Below the pieces are notes generated by a model. That model had not been told where the DNA came from and ran no database searches. It saw nothing but the letters and a program-made list of their open reading frames with translations. This document shows, in pieces, positions 8,829 through 18,826 of a stretch of 39,280 bases of DNA. Numbering within the stretch: the first letter of the stretch is position 1; the number at the start of each line of letters is the position of its first letter. Origin of the DNA: Betaproteobacteria bacterium (lineage in GTDB: Bacteria; Pseudomonadota; Gammaproteobacteria; Burkholderiales; SG8-39). The stretch spans positions 1 through 39,280 of the forward strand of contig JAFAGU010000053.1 of assembly GCA_019237595.1 (NCBI GenBank), given 5' to 3'. The translations under genes were made by a program, and so were the position numbers.

Positions 8829-9913
8829 GCGGATTCCGCGGCCGTGAGCTCGGAGAGCTGCTCGGCCTGGTGCTCCGTCTGCAGCGCGCCGACGAGCTCA
8901 TCGAGCTCGCCGTCCATGATGCGGTCGATCTTGTAGAGCGTGAGGTTGATGCGGTGGTCGGTGACTCGGCCTTGCGGGAAGTTGTACGTGCGGATGCGCT
9001 CGGACCGGTCGCCGGAGCCGATGAGCAACTTGCGCGTCGAAGCGGTCTTCGCCTGCTGCTCGGAGCGCTGCTTGTCGCGGATGCGCGCCGCGAGCACCGC
9101 AAGCGCCTTCTCGCGGTTCTTGTGCTGCGAGCGCGAATCCTGGCACTCGACCACGATGCCGGTGGGCAGGTGCGTGACGCGGATCGCGGACTCCGTCTTG
9201 TTCACGTGCTGCCCGCCGGCGCCCGAGGCGCGGAACGTGTCGATGCGCAGCTCCGCCGGGTTGAGCTGCACGTCGTCCACCGCCTCCGCCTCGGGGAGCA
9301 CGGCGACCGTGCAGGCCGAAGTATGGATGCGGCCCTGCGCCTCGGTTTCGGGGACGCGCTGCACGCGGTGGCCGCCGGACTCGAATTTCAGCTTCGAGTA
9401 CGCCCCCTGGCCGACGATGCGCGCGATGACTTCCTTGTAGCCGCCGAGCTCGGAGGCGCTCTCCGAGATGATCTCCACCTGCCAGCCCTGGCGCTCCGCA
9501 TAGCGCGCGTACATGCGGAAGAGGTCGCCCGCGAAAAGCGCCGACTCGTCGCCGCCCGTGCCGGCGCGCACCTCGAGGAAGATGTTCCGCTCGTCGTTCG
9601 GGTCCTTGGGAAGGAGCGCGCGCTGCAGCTCCGCTTCCAGGCGCTCCATAGAGGCGCGCGCCTTCTTCAGCTCCTCGTCGGCGTAGGCCTTCATGCCCGC
9701 GTCGCCCGCGAGCTCGCGTGCGTCGTTCGCGTCGCGCTCGACCTGCAGGTAGTCCTGGAAAAGCGCGACCACCGAGGAGACCTCCGAGTGCTCGCGCGAG
9801 AGCTTGCGGAACTCGTCGAGGTTCTTCGTCGCGTCCTCCGCCGCAAGGAGGCGATTCAGCTCATCGAGCCGCCCGACCAGGCTGTCGAGCTTCGAGCGCA
9901 GCGTCGGCTTCAC
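8825..9913 (-). CDS. prfA: peptide chain release factor 1
   Basis: Recognises UAA and UAG stop codons and triggers peptide release. Full length at 362 aa. The GGQ catalytic motif is at 233-235 ([15 protein letters not shown]), the codon-recognition tripeptide is PET at 188-190, and the class signature [20 protein letters not shown] is present. GTG start at 9913, overlapping the hemA stop as GTGA. It forms a coupled unit with hemA upstream and prmC downstream. Confidence 0.97.
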   Translation of the reverse strand: MKPTLRSKLDSLVGRLDELNRLLAAEDATKNLDEFRKLSREHSEVSSVVALFQDYLQVERDANDARELAGDAGMKAYADEELKKARASMERLEAELQRALLPKDPNDERNIFLEVRAGTGGDESALFAGDLFRMYARYAERQGWQVEIISESASELGGYKEVIARIVGQGAYSKLKFESGGHRVQRVPETEAQGRIHTSACTVAVLPEAEAVDDVQLNPAELRIDTFRASGAGGQHVNKTESAIRVTHLPTGIVVECQDSRSQHKNREKALAVLAARIRDKQRSEQQAKTASTRKLLIGSGDRSERIRTYNFPQGRVTDHRINLTLYKIDRIMDGELDELVGALQTEHQAEQLSELTAAESA

Positions 9914-11181
9914 TTACTGCCGGGATAGAGCCGCTTCAGCGCCTCGGCGAGGCGGCGCGCTTCGTCGCCCTCGGATTCGCCGAGCGCCTGCGTCGGCCCG
10001 TGCATGAGCTTGTTCGTGAGCGCGCGCGAGAGCGCCTCGAGCGCGACCTCCGGCGGCTCCCCGCGCTGCAGGCGGCGCAGCGCCTGGCGGACCTCGTCCT
10101 GCCGCGCCGCCTCGGCGTGCTCGCGCAGCGCGCGGATGAGCGGCACGTTCTCGCGCGAGCGCATCCAGTGCATGAAGTGCCCGACCTGCGCATCGATGAT
10201 GGCCTCGGCCTGCTCCACGGAGGAGCGGCGCGCGTCCAGGTTGGCCGAGACGATTCCCGCGAGGTCGTCCACCGTGTAGAGGAAGACGTCGTCGATCTCG
10301 GCCACTTCGGGCTCGATGTCGCGCGGCACGGCGAGGTCGACCATGAACATCGGGCGCCGGCGCCGCGCCCGCAGCGCGCGCTCGACGAGCCCCTTGCCGA
10401 GGATCGGGAGCGACGAAGCGGTGCAGGACACGACGATGTCGTGCTCGTGCAGGTGCTCGGGAAGCTCGCGCAGCTCGATGGCGCGCGCGTTGAACCGGTG
10501 CGCGAGGCGGCTGCCCCGCTCCACGGTGCGGTTCGCGACCGTGATGCGCGCCGGGGCCTGGGCCGCGAAATGCGTGGCGCACAGCTCGATCATCTCGCCT
10601 GCGCCGATGAAAAGGATCGATTGCTCGCGCAGGCTCGGGAAGATGCGCGCGGCGAGCTTCACCGCCGCGGCGGCCATGGACACGCTCTGAGTCCCGACGC
10701 TCGTCGTCGAGCGCACTTCCTTTGCCACGGCGAAAGAGCGCTGGAAGAGCTTGTGGAGCACCGTGCCGAGCGTTCCGGCCGCCTCCGCCTGGCGCACGGC
10801 CTCCTTCATCTGGCCGAGGATCTGCGGCTCGCCGAGCACCATGGAATCCAGCCCGGAGGCGACGCGGAACGCGTGTCGCACCGCCCGATCCGCGGGGAGC
10901 GTGTACAGGTACGGCGCGAGCTCTTCGGGGCTGAAGCGGTGGTACTGCGCGAGCCATCGCGCCGCCTCCTGCGGGTGCTCGGCGGAGAAATAGAGCTCCG
11001 TGCGATTGCACGTGGAAAGGATGGCGGCCTCGGTAGCGAGCGCCGTCTTCATCTCGTTAAGCGCCTCGCGCAGCCTCTCGACGTGGAAGACCACCCGCTC
11101 GCGCACCGGCAGGGGCGCGGTCTGGTGGTTGAGGCCCAGGGCGTAGAGGCCCGCGGGGCCCGGGACGACGGTCGAGGCCAT
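9910..11181 (-). CDS. hemA: glutamyl-tRNA reductase
   Basis: Reduces glutamyl-tRNA(Glu) to glutamate-1-semialdehyde, the committed step of C5-pathway haem synthesis. The 423-aa protein has [19 protein letters not shown], the nucleophile C58 in [25 protein letters not shown] and the NADPH-binding segment [17 protein letters not shown]. The ATG at 11181 has no Shine-Dalgarno; a TAGAAT hexamer at 11197-11192 predicts a leader of only about 4 nt. The NarL-type pair upstream (stop at 11215) points the same way and could also read through. Confidence 0.97.
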   Translation of the reverse strand: MASTVVPGPAGLYALGLNHQTAPLPVRERVVFHVERLREALNEMKTALATEAAILSTCNRTELYFSAEHPQEAARWLAQYHRFSPEELAPYLYTLPADRAVRHAFRVASGLDSMVLGEPQILGQMKEAVRQAEAAGTLGTVLHKLFQRSFAVAKEVRSTTSVGTQSVSMAAAAVKLAARIFPSLREQSILFIGAGEMIELCATHFAAQAPARITVANRTVERGSRLAHRFNARAIELRELPEHLHEHDIVVSCTASSLPILGKGLVERALRARRRRPMFMVDLAVPRDIEPEVAEIDDVFLYTVDDLAGIVSANLDARRSSVEQAEAIIDAQVGHFMHWMRSRENVPLIRALREHAEAARQDEVRQALRRLQRGEPPEVALEALSRALTNKLMHGPTQALGESEGDEARRLAEALKRLYPGSK

Positions 11182-11191
11182 TGCAGCGCGG

Positions 11192-11197
11192 ATTCTA
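11192..11197 (-). promoter_or_regulatory. -10-like hexamer of hemA
   Basis: TAGAAT on the minus strand, placing +1 near 11185, four bases before the hemA ATG. No clear -35. No ribosome-binding site fits between it and the ATG. Confidence 0.4.
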
Positions 11198-11214
11198 AGG
11201 CCCCGGGGGGCTCG

Positions 11215-11853
11215 TCAGAGGCTCGTCATGCCGTGTCGGATGGCGAACTTCACGAGGCCGGGCATGTCGTCGATGCCCAGCTTCGCCATGAGCCGGCTGC
11301 GGTACGTGTCGATGCTCTTCGAGGACACGCCCAGCATCGCGGCGACCTCGTTGCTGGTGTGGCCCTCGACGACGAGCTTGAGCACCTGGCGCTCGCGGGC
11401 GCTCAGCCGCTCGAGCGGGTGGTCGGGGCCGCGCTCGTGCATATAGTCGTCCAGCGCCTTCGGGGAGATCTTGCCGCTGAGATACCGGCGCCCCTCGTAC
11501 ACGGCTCTCACCGCCGCCACCACTTCCTCGCCTGCCGACTCCTTGAGCACATAGCCCAGCGCTCCGGCCTGCAGCGCCTGGTATACGAATTCGGGGCCCG
11601 CGTGCATGGAGAGCATGAGGATGCGCGTCTGCGGTGCCTCGTCGTGGATGCGCTTCGCCGCCTCGATGCCGTCGACGCCGGGCAGCGCGATGTCGAGGAG
11701 CGCAACGTCGGGCGGTGCGTTGGCGACGAAGCAAAGCGCCTCCGTCGCGGTCGCGAAGCTCGCGGAAACGCGGATGTCGGCCTGTGCCTCGAGGAGCGCC
11801 GCAAGGCCATCGCGCACCACGGCGTGGTCATCGAGCAGCATTACCTGGATCAC
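11215..11853 (-). CDS. NarL/FixJ-type response regulator
   Basis: 212 aa: receiver at 1-118 with LLDDH, phospho-acceptor D54 in LLDIALPGVDG and the late Lys in YVLKESA; LuxR-type helix-turn-helix at about 148-205 with LSARERQVLKLVVEGHTSNEVA and VSSKSIDTYRSRLMAKL. The GTG start at 11853 overlaps the partner kinase stop as GTGA. It lies just upstream of hemA in the same direction, but sequence alone does not show that it regulates hemA. Confidence 0.93.
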   Translation of the reverse strand: MIQVMLLDDHAVVRDGLAALLEAQADIRVSASFATATEALCFVANAPPDVALLDIALPGVDGIEAAKRIHDEAPQTRILMLSMHAGPEFVYQALQAGALGYVLKESAGEEVVAAVRAVYEGRRYLSGKISPKALDDYMHERGPDHPLERLSARERQVLKLVVEGHTSNEVAAMLGVSSKSIDTYRSRLMAKLGIDDMPGLVKFAIRHGMTSL

Positions 11854-13022
11854 GCGGGTCGCTCCGCTGTCGGCTCGCCTGCCGGAAACTCCACGACGAC
11901 GCGCGTGCCGCTGCCAGGAAACTCCACGCGCAGCTCGCCGCCATGCGCCTCCACGCGCTCGCGCATCGCCGGCAGGCCCCAGCCGCCGCGCCGCGCGCCG
12001 CGCGCCCCCACCGGGTCGGGGAAACCGCGCCCGTCGTCCTCCACCACGAGCCGCACGCCGCGGGCCGACGGCGAAAGGGCGAGCGACACGCGAGTGCCAC
12101 CGCTGTGCTTTGCCGCATTGGTGAGCGCCTCCTGGGCGATGCGGAAGAGCGCGAGCTCCGCGTCGTGCGGCAGGCGCTCGAGAGCGCCCTCCACCGAGAC
12201 CGCCGCCTTCATGCCGGTGCGCTCAGAGAATTCCTTCGCATGCGCCCTCAGGGCGACCGAGAGCCCGTATTCCTCCAGTCCCGGCGGCCGCAGGTCGGTC
12301 ATGACGCCGCGGATGGCGTCGATGGTCGTTTCCACGAGCGACTTCATGGCGTCGATGCGCTCGCGCGCGCGCTCGGGCTCCTCGCCGAGCCGCTGGCGAA
12401 GCGCCGTGAGCTGGAGCCCGAGCGCGGTCAGGCTCTGGCCGATGAGGTCGTGCAGGTCGTCCGCCACGCGGCGCCGCTCCGATTCCTGCGCCGTGACGAG
12501 CTGGTGCATGAGGCGGCGCACATCCTGCGCGTAGCGCGTGGCGCGCTGCTCGCTCGCGCCGAGCTCGCGCGAGCGCTCCTGCACCATCTCCTCGAGGATG
12601 CGCGCGCTCGCCACCTCCGCCTCGATGTCCGTGCAGGTGCCGAACCACCGGTTCGGGCGGCCGGCGGCGTCGCGCAACGGGACGGCGCTGCCATGGTGCC
12701 AGCGGTACGTGCCGTCGGCGCGCCGCAGCCGGTATTCGATCTCGTAACGCTCACCGGACTGCAGCGCGCGAGTCCAGCTCGCGAGGCAGCGCTCCCAGTC
12801 CTCGGGGTGGACCACCGCCTTCCAGCCCCAGCCCTCGAGCGCCCCGCGCGCCATCCCGGTGTACTCGTGGCAGCGGCGGTTGAAGAAATCGAGCCAGCCG
12901 TCCGCGGCGGCCGTCCACACCATGTGGGGAATCGTGTCGGCGATCAACCGATAGAGCTCCGCCGCCTTGGCGCTGTCCTCGGCGGCGGTCGGGTCCGGCC
13001 GTGGCGGCGTGAGAAAGGCCAT
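11850..13022 (-). CDS. PAS-domain sensor histidine kinase (NarX/DesK-type HisKA_3)
   Basis: 390 aa and apparently cytoplasmic, as no membrane segment is visible. A PAS/PAC module occupies about 22-140 (IPHMVWTAAADGWLDFFNRR, GWGWKAVVHPEDW, EYRLRRADGTYRW). A coiled linker leads to the HisKA_3 region with H191 in RRRVADDLHDLIGQSLTAL, then a HATPase with EALTNAAKHSGGTRV, VEDDGRGF and GGWGLPAMRERV. ATG 13022 is preferred because GAGGAA precedes it; an ATG at 13049 lies in frame upstream but inside the divergent promoter island. Paired with the regulator at 11215-11853. Confidence 0.92.
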   Translation of the reverse strand: MAFLTPPRPDPTAAEDSAKAAELYRLIADTIPHMVWTAAADGWLDFFNRRCHEYTGMARGALEGWGWKAVVHPEDWERCLASWTRALQSGERYEIEYRLRRADGTYRWHHGSAVPLRDAAGRPNRWFGTCTDIEAEVASARILEEMVQERSRELGASEQRATRYAQDVRRLMHQLVTAQESERRRVADDLHDLIGQSLTALGLQLTALRQRLGEEPERARERIDAMKSLVETTIDAIRGVMTDLRPPGLEEYGLSVALRAHAKEFSERTGMKAAVSVEGALERLPHDAELALFRIAQEALTNAAKHSGGTRVSLALSPSARGVRLVVEDDGRGFPDPVGARGARRGGWGLPAMRERVEAHGGELRVEFPGSGTRVVVEFPAGEPTAERPA

Positions 13023-13039
13023 CGGTTCCTCGCGCAGAC

Positions 13040-13045
13040 TATAAT
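13040..13045. promoter_or_regulatory. shared -10 island between PAS kinase and acpP-like gene
   Basis: The plus strand reads TATAAT, with +1 near 13052, three bases before the ACP start; the minus strand reads ATTATA followed by GT, giving TATAGT as -10 for the kinase. No convincing -35 on either side. Confidence 0.45.
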
Positions 13046-13054
13046 TCATCCCGC

Positions 13055-13300
13055 ATGGCCACGCTCGACCGGATCAAGGACCTCGCCGCGAAGGAGTTCT
13101 CGATCGACGCTTCCAAGCTCGATCCGGCCGCGCCGCTCGACTCGCTGGGCGTCGACTCGCTTTCCTTCATCGAGTTCATGTTCAAGGTGGAGGAGGAATT
13201 CGGCATCAATGTGTCCGACGAGGACCTGAAGGGCATCAAGACGCTGGGCGACCTCGAGCGCCACGTCGCCGCGGCGCTCGCCGCGGCCGGCAAAGGCTGA
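13055..13300 (+). CDS. acyl carrier protein
   Basis: 81-aa acidic protein with the ACP four-helix pattern and the phosphopantetheine attachment serine S35 in LGVDSLSFIEFMFKVEEEF. It is followed 15 bp later by a ketoacyl synthase and stands away from any fab cluster, so it is probably not the housekeeping AcpP (which typically sits with fabD/G/F). No Shine-Dalgarno is visible before the ATG; the TATAAT at 13040-13045 predicts a near-leaderless mRNA. The pathway it serves is unknown. Confidence 0.93.
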   Translation: MATLDRIKDLAAKEFSIDASKLDPAAPLDSLGVDSLSFIEFMFKVEEEFGINVSDEDLKGIKTLGDLERHVAAALAAAGKG

Positions 13301-13315
13301 GCGCCCGTCCCTAGC

Positions 13316-14548
13316 ATGGCCTCGCGGCGCCGGGTCGTCCTCACCGGAGCGGGCGTGATCTCGCCGCTCGGTAATTCGCTTGCGGAATTCCACGCCTCCC
13401 TCCTCGCCGCTCGCTCGGGCATCCGGCGCCTGCCGGAGGATGTCGCCCAGGGATCCGGAGTGCAGGTCGGCGCGCTCGCCGATTGGGAGCCGGGCGCACT
13501 CTTTAGCGCCGCCGAGGCCGGCAATACCGACCGCGTTTCGCAGTTCGCCGTCGGCGCCGCCTCGCAGGCGATCACGGCGAGCGCGATCGATCTCGAGCGG
13601 GAGAACCGCGAGCGCGTAGGCGTGTACTGGGGAACGGGCATGGGCGGGGCCCATACGCTCGAAGCGAGCTACAAGCACCTCTACTCGACCGGCGAATGGC
13701 GCACTCGGCCCTTGACCGTCGTCATGGCCATGAACAACGCCGCCGGCTCGAACGTGGCCGTGCGCTTCGGCCTGCGCGGCCCGTTCGCGAATTTCTCGAC
13801 TGCCTGCTCGTCCTCCGCCATGGCGATCGGCGAAGCGATGCGCACCATCGAAGCCGGCCGCGCCGACGCGATCGTCGCCGGCGGGTCCGAGTCGCTCCTC
13901 ACGCCTGCGACGCTGCTCGCGTGGCAATCGCTTCGCACGCTTGCACCTGCGGATGCGGCCGACCCGGCCGCGAGCTGCAAGCCCTTCGATCGCCGGCGTG
14001 CGGGTCTCGTGCTTGGCGAAGGCGCCGCCGCGTTCGTGCTCGAAGAGGAGTCGCGCGCCGCCGCACGAGGCGCGCGCATCCTCGCGCGGCTCACGGGTTA
14101 CGGGAACGCGTGCGACGCCGTGCATATGTCGCGGCCGGACCGCGGCGGGCAGGTGCGCGCCATGCGCGAGGCGTTGTCGGAATCCGGGCTCTCGCCTGAC
14201 GATATCGCGTACATCAACGCTCATGGAACGGCCACGGCAGTAGGCGATGTCGTCGAGTGCCAGGCGATCCGGGAAGTCTTCGGCGACAGGCCGGTGCGCG
14301 TGAGCTCGACCAAGTCGCTGCACGGCCACCTGCTCGGCGGCGCCGGGGCGCTCGAGCTCGCGGCAGCGCTCCTGCCCTTCGAGAAGGGCATGATGCCGCC
14401 GACGGCTTTCCTCGAGGATCCCGACCCCGCGTGCGCGCTTGCGCACGTGGCGCTTCACGCGCAGGCCATCGAACGGCCGCGGGCCGTGATGTCGAACTCG
14501 TTTGCCTTCGGAGGATCTGACGTCGTGCTGGTTGCGGAGCAGCCCTAG
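13316..14548 (+). CDS. beta-ketoacyl-[ACP] synthase, KAS II/FabF-like
   Basis: 410 aa, usual length for KAS I/II. Cys-His-His triad: C164 in FSTACSSSAMAIGEAM, H303 in NAHGTATAVGD and H338 in STKSLHGHLLGGAG, with K333. The glycine-rich end NSFAFGGSDVVLV is intact. It should condense an acyl-enzyme with malonyl-ACP, using the adjacent ACP as partner. Divergence from textbook FabF (for example KSLHGH where KSMTGH is common) and the stand-alone ACP suggest a secondary lipid or polyketide-like product rather than bulk fatty acids; this is inference. It ends on a CTAG shared with the convergent hybrid kinase. Confidence 0.92.
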   Translation: MASRRRVVLTGAGVISPLGNSLAEFHASLLAARSGIRRLPEDVAQGSGVQVGALADWEPGALFSAAEAGNTDRVSQFAVGAASQAITASAIDLERENRERVGVYWGTGMGGAHTLEASYKHLYSTGEWRTRPLTVVMAMNNAAGSNVAVRFGLRGPFANFSTACSSSAMAIGEAMRTIEAGRADAIVAGGSESLLTPATLLAWQSLRTLAPADAADPAASCKPFDRRRAGLVLGEGAAAFVLEEESRAAARGARILARLTGYGNACDAVHMSRPDRGGQVRAMREALSESGLSPDDIAYINAHGTATAVGDVVECQAIREVFGDRPVRVSSTKSLHGHLLGGAGALELAAALLPFEKGMMPPTAFLEDPDPACALAHVALHAQAIERPRAVMSNSFAFGGSDVVLVAEQP

Positions 14549-16476
14549 CCGCCCGGAGAAGCGAGGGGCTGGGAAGCCACGGCGCGAAGCAGCCGGCGCA
14601 GCGCGCTGAACTCCACCGGCTTCGTCAGGTGGTGGTCGAATCCGGCCGCCGCCGTACGAGCGCGATCCTGCGGCTGGCCGTAGCCCGTGATCGCGATGAT
14701 CGTCATCCTGGGAAGCTTGGAATCCGCGCGCACCTGGCGCGCAATCTCGTAGCCGTTCAGCTCCGGCAGCCCGATGTCGAGCAGCAGCGCCTCGGGCCTG
14801 AATTCACGCGCGGCGGCAAGCCCTGCCGGCCCGTTCGTGGCTACGCGAATCTCGTGTCCCTCGTTCTCGAGCAGGTAGCGAAGCGCGTTCGCCGCATCCG
14901 CGTTGTCGTCGACGATCACGATGCGCAGGCGCCGAGCGCTTCCCTCGTCCGCGCCTTCGGCGTCCGCCTCCGCGGGCTCCGAGCCGGCGTACGCCGGGAG
15001 CCGCACGCTGAACTTGCTTCCCTGGCCTGGGCCTTCGCTTGCAGCTTCGATGCTGCCGCCGTGTAGCGTGACGAGCCGCTCGACGAGCGTGAGGCCTACG
15101 CCCAGTCCGCCTTCCGGGCGGTCGATGGACTGCTGGCCCTGCTTGAAGAGCTCGAAGGCGGTGCGCACGAGCTCGGGCGACATCCCGATGCCGGTGTCCT
15201 CGACGCTGAAGGTCACGTGCTCGCCCGAGCGCCCGGCACGAACGACGATGCGGCCACCGTTGGGCGTGAACTTCGCGGCGTTGTGCAGCAGGTTCTGGAT
15301 GACCTGGCTCAGGCGCACCGGGTCCGCTTCCGTCTCCAGCGGCTCCTCCGGCAGCTCAATGACGAGCTCATGGCCTCGGCTCTGGATCCATTGCGCGGAA
15401 GCATCCGCGGCCTCGCGGATGGAGCGCCGAAGGTCGACGCGCGCGCGGCTGAGCGCGACCGTGGAGCGCGTGATGCGGCTCACGTCGAGCAGGTCGTCGA
15501 CCAGGCGCGTCATCTGCACCGTCTGGCGCTGGAGGACGTCGCGCACCCAGAGCTCCGTGGGATCGGTGGTGGGCTTCCTCGTGAGCAAGTGCAAGGCGTT
15601 GCGGATCGGCGCGAGCGGGTTACGCAGCTCGTGCGCCAGCATCGCGAGGAATTCATTCGTCTGCTTTTCCGCCTTCTCGAGGGCTTCCACGCGACGCCGG
15701 TCGGTGAGGTCGCGCGTCACCTTAGCGAAGCCCTGGAGCGTGCCGTCCGCGTCGCGGATCGCCGTAAGCACCACGTTCGCCCGGAACGTCGTCCCGTCCT
15801 TGCGCACGCGCAGGCCCTCGTCCTCGAAGCGGCCGGTGCGCGCGGCGGTCTCGAGCTCCTGCTCGGGCCAGCGGCGCTGGCGGCCCTCCTCCGGGTAAAG
15901 CAGGGAGAAATGCCGGCCCAGGATCTCGTCGCGCGAGTAGCCGTTGATGCGCTCCGCGCCCGAATTCCAGCTCACCACTCGGCCCTCGGGATCGAGCATG
16001 AAGATCGCGTAGTCCTTGACCGCGTCCACGAGCGTGCGAAAGCGCGCCTCGCTCTGGCGAAGGAGCTCTTCCTGCCGGCGGCGCTCGGTGAGGTCGCGGG
16101 TGATCTTGGCGAAACCGCGCAGCGTGCCGTCGCGGTCCTTGATCGCCGTGATGACGACGTTAGCCCAGAAGGTCGTCCAGTCCTTGCGCACGCGAAGGCC
16201 CTCGTCCTCGAAGCGACCCTGCGCGGCGGCCATGACAAGCTCCTGCTGCGGCCAGCCACGCGCCTTCGCCTCCTCCGGGTAGAAAATCGAAAAGTGCTTG
16301 CCGAGGATCTCGTGCGCGGCATAGCCCTTCAGCCGCTCCGCGCCCGGATTCCACGAGGCGACCCGGCCGTCCGCATCCAGCAGGAAGATGGCGTAGTCGT
16401 GGACGCTCTCGACTAGACGCTGGAACGGATTGTCGAGGCCGGCCAGCGGCCTCGCCGGTTCTTCCGGTTCTGTCAT
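14545..16476 (-). CDS. PAS-PAS hybrid sensor histidine kinase with C-terminal receiver
   Basis: 643 aa, no membrane segment. Two PAS/PAC units (about 15-132 and 143-260) are near copies of each other. HisKA has H282 in FLAMLAHELRNPLAPIRNAL; HATPase has NLLHNAAKFTPNGG, VEDTGIGM and GGLGVGLTLV; the receiver at about 520-635 has IVDDNADAANAL, phospho-acceptor in LLDIGLPELNGYE and LTKPVEF. ATG 16476 is chosen because AGG precedes it and homology starts there; the longer frame to 16563 runs into tRNA-Phe. No output regulator lies nearby. Confidence 0.92.
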   Translation of the reverse strand: MTEPEEPARPLAGLDNPFQRLVESVHDYAIFLLDADGRVASWNPGAERLKGYAAHEILGKHFSIFYPEEAKARGWPQQELVMAAAQGRFEDEGLRVRKDWTTFWANVVITAIKDRDGTLRGFAKITRDLTERRRQEELLRQSEARFRTLVDAVKDYAIFMLDPEGRVVSWNSGAERINGYSRDEILGRHFSLLYPEEGRQRRWPEQELETAARTGRFEDEGLRVRKDGTTFRANVVLTAIRDADGTLQGFAKVTRDLTDRRRVEALEKAEKQTNEFLAMLAHELRNPLAPIRNALHLLTRKPTTDPTELWVRDVLQRQTVQMTRLVDDLLDVSRITRSTVALSRARVDLRRSIREAADASAQWIQSRGHELVIELPEEPLETEADPVRLSQVIQNLLHNAAKFTPNGGRIVVRAGRSGEHVTFSVEDTGIGMSPELVRTAFELFKQGQQSIDRPEGGLGVGLTLVERLVTLHGGSIEAASEGPGQGSKFSVRLPAYAGSEPAEADAEGADEGSARRLRIVIVDDNADAANALRYLLENEGHEIRVATNGPAGLAAAREFRPEALLLDIGLPELNGYEIARQVRADSKLPRMTIIAITGYGQPQDRARTAAAGFDHHLTKPVEFSALRRLLRAVASQPLASPGG

Positions 16477-16528
16477 CCTGTGGACTGGAAAAAGGAACTT
16501 CTCATCATACGTCGCGTGCGGCAAAAGA

Positions 16529-16604
16529 TGGTGGCCAAGGCCGGAATCGAACCAGCGACACACGGATTTTCGGTCCGCTGCTCTACCAACTGAGCTACTT
16601 GGCC
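16529..16604 (-). tRNA. tRNA-Phe (GAA)
   Basis: 76 nt including an encoded CCA. The acceptor stem GGCCAAG pairs with CTTGGCC; D loop AGCTCAGTTGGTAGAGC; the anticodon loop gives GAA; T arm GGTTCGATTCC. The first 5' base is at 16604. Confidence 0.96.
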
Positions 16605-16628
16605 GGGGTCCCGCTGGGAAGGCGCGAA

Positions 16629-16634
16629 TTATAG
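16629..16634 (-). promoter_or_regulatory. -10 hexamer of tRNA-Phe
   Basis: A perfect TATAAT on the minus strand, with +1 near 16622, about 18 nt before the mature 5' end. It lies directly downstream of the groEL terminator; no clear -35. Confidence 0.5.
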
Positions 16635-16645
16635 CGTCGCAAAAG

Positions 16646-16669
16646 AAAAGGGCCCCGGAGGGCCCTTTT
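16646..16669 (-). terminator. Rho-independent terminator after groEL
   Basis: A perfect 10-bp inverted repeat (AAAAGGGCCC, 4-base loop, GGGCCCTTTT), followed on the minus strand by a further T-rich run (CTTTT). It lies 32 bp beyond the groEL stop codon and insulates groESL from tRNA-Phe. Confidence 0.85.
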
Positions 16670-16700
16670 CTGCTCTTGAAGAATTTCTTCTTCGAGAACC

Positions 16701-18365
<1,665 letters not shown>

Positions 18366-18382
18366 CTAGTGTTCGATCTCGA

Positions 18383-18676
18383 TCAGTTGCCTTCGATGAC
18401 GCCCATGATGTCCTCCTCGCGCATCACGAGGAGCTCGTCACCCTTGACCTTCACCGTCTGGCCCGAGTACTTGCCGAAGAGCACGCGGTCGCCGACCTTG
18501 ACGTCGATCGGGATCAGCTTGCCCTGCTCGTCTTTCTTGCCCTTGCCCACGGCGACGATCTCGCCCTGGTCGGGCTTCTCGGCGGCGGTATCGGGAATCA
18601 CGATGCCACCCGCGGACTTGCGCTCCTCTTCGATGCGCTTGACGATCACGCGGTCATGCAGCGGACGAATCTTCAT
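18383..18676 (-). CDS. groES: co-chaperonin GroES
   Basis: 97 aa. [18 protein letters not shown], the mobile loop with [25 protein letters not shown] and the roof region [15 protein letters not shown] are typical. A GGGAG ribosome-binding site precedes the ATG at 18676. It caps GroEL. Expression is probably controlled by HrcA through the CIRCE element upstream, with a predicted leader of about 105 nt. Confidence 0.98.
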   Translation of the reverse strand: MKIRPLHDRVIVKRIEEERKSAGGIVIPDTAAEKPDQGEIVAVGKGKKDEQGKLIPIDVKVGDRVLFGKYSGQTVKVKGDELLVMREEDIMGVIEGN

Positions 18677-18761
18677 GCGAATCTCCCGTTGGAAAGTCGA
18701 TGTATTACAATGGCTTGGGTACTATCCCGAGCCCGGAAACGAGGGATCGAGCGCAAAGGTG

Positions 18762-18788
18762 TTAGCACTCAATCCTAACGAGTGCTAA
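18762..18788. promoter_or_regulatory. CIRCE operator (HrcA-binding inverted repeat)
   Basis: Perfect TTAGCACTC-N9-GAGTGCTAA, matching the consensus exactly. HrcA repressor binding to CIRCE is established for groESL in many bacteria. Here it lies 85 bp before the groES ATG and 38 bp before the dacB ATG. Confidence 0.96.
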
Positions 18789-18816
18789 TGATAGGCGCGT
18801 ACGGGCGCAAATTCAA
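18788..18816 (-). promoter_or_regulatory. predicted sigma-70-type promoter of groESL
   Basis: On the minus strand, TTGAAT at 18816-18811, a 17-bp spacer, and TATCAT at 18793-18788. The predicted +1 is near 18781, inside CIRCE, the expected geometry for HrcA repression. The -35 box lies within the dacB leader. Confidence 0.65.
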
Positions 18817-18826
18817 GGGGAAAGCC

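Noticed and set aside
9718-12534. 938-codon open frame on the plus strand
   Set aside because: Antisense to hemA and the PAS-kinase pair; Arg/Ala/His-rich composition with no recognisable domain, a usual by-product of GC-rich codon use.
16477-16563. Longer hybrid kinase starting at 16563
   Set aside because: It would run through the 3' part of tRNA-Phe; ATG 16476 has a ribosome-binding site and fits the PAS start.
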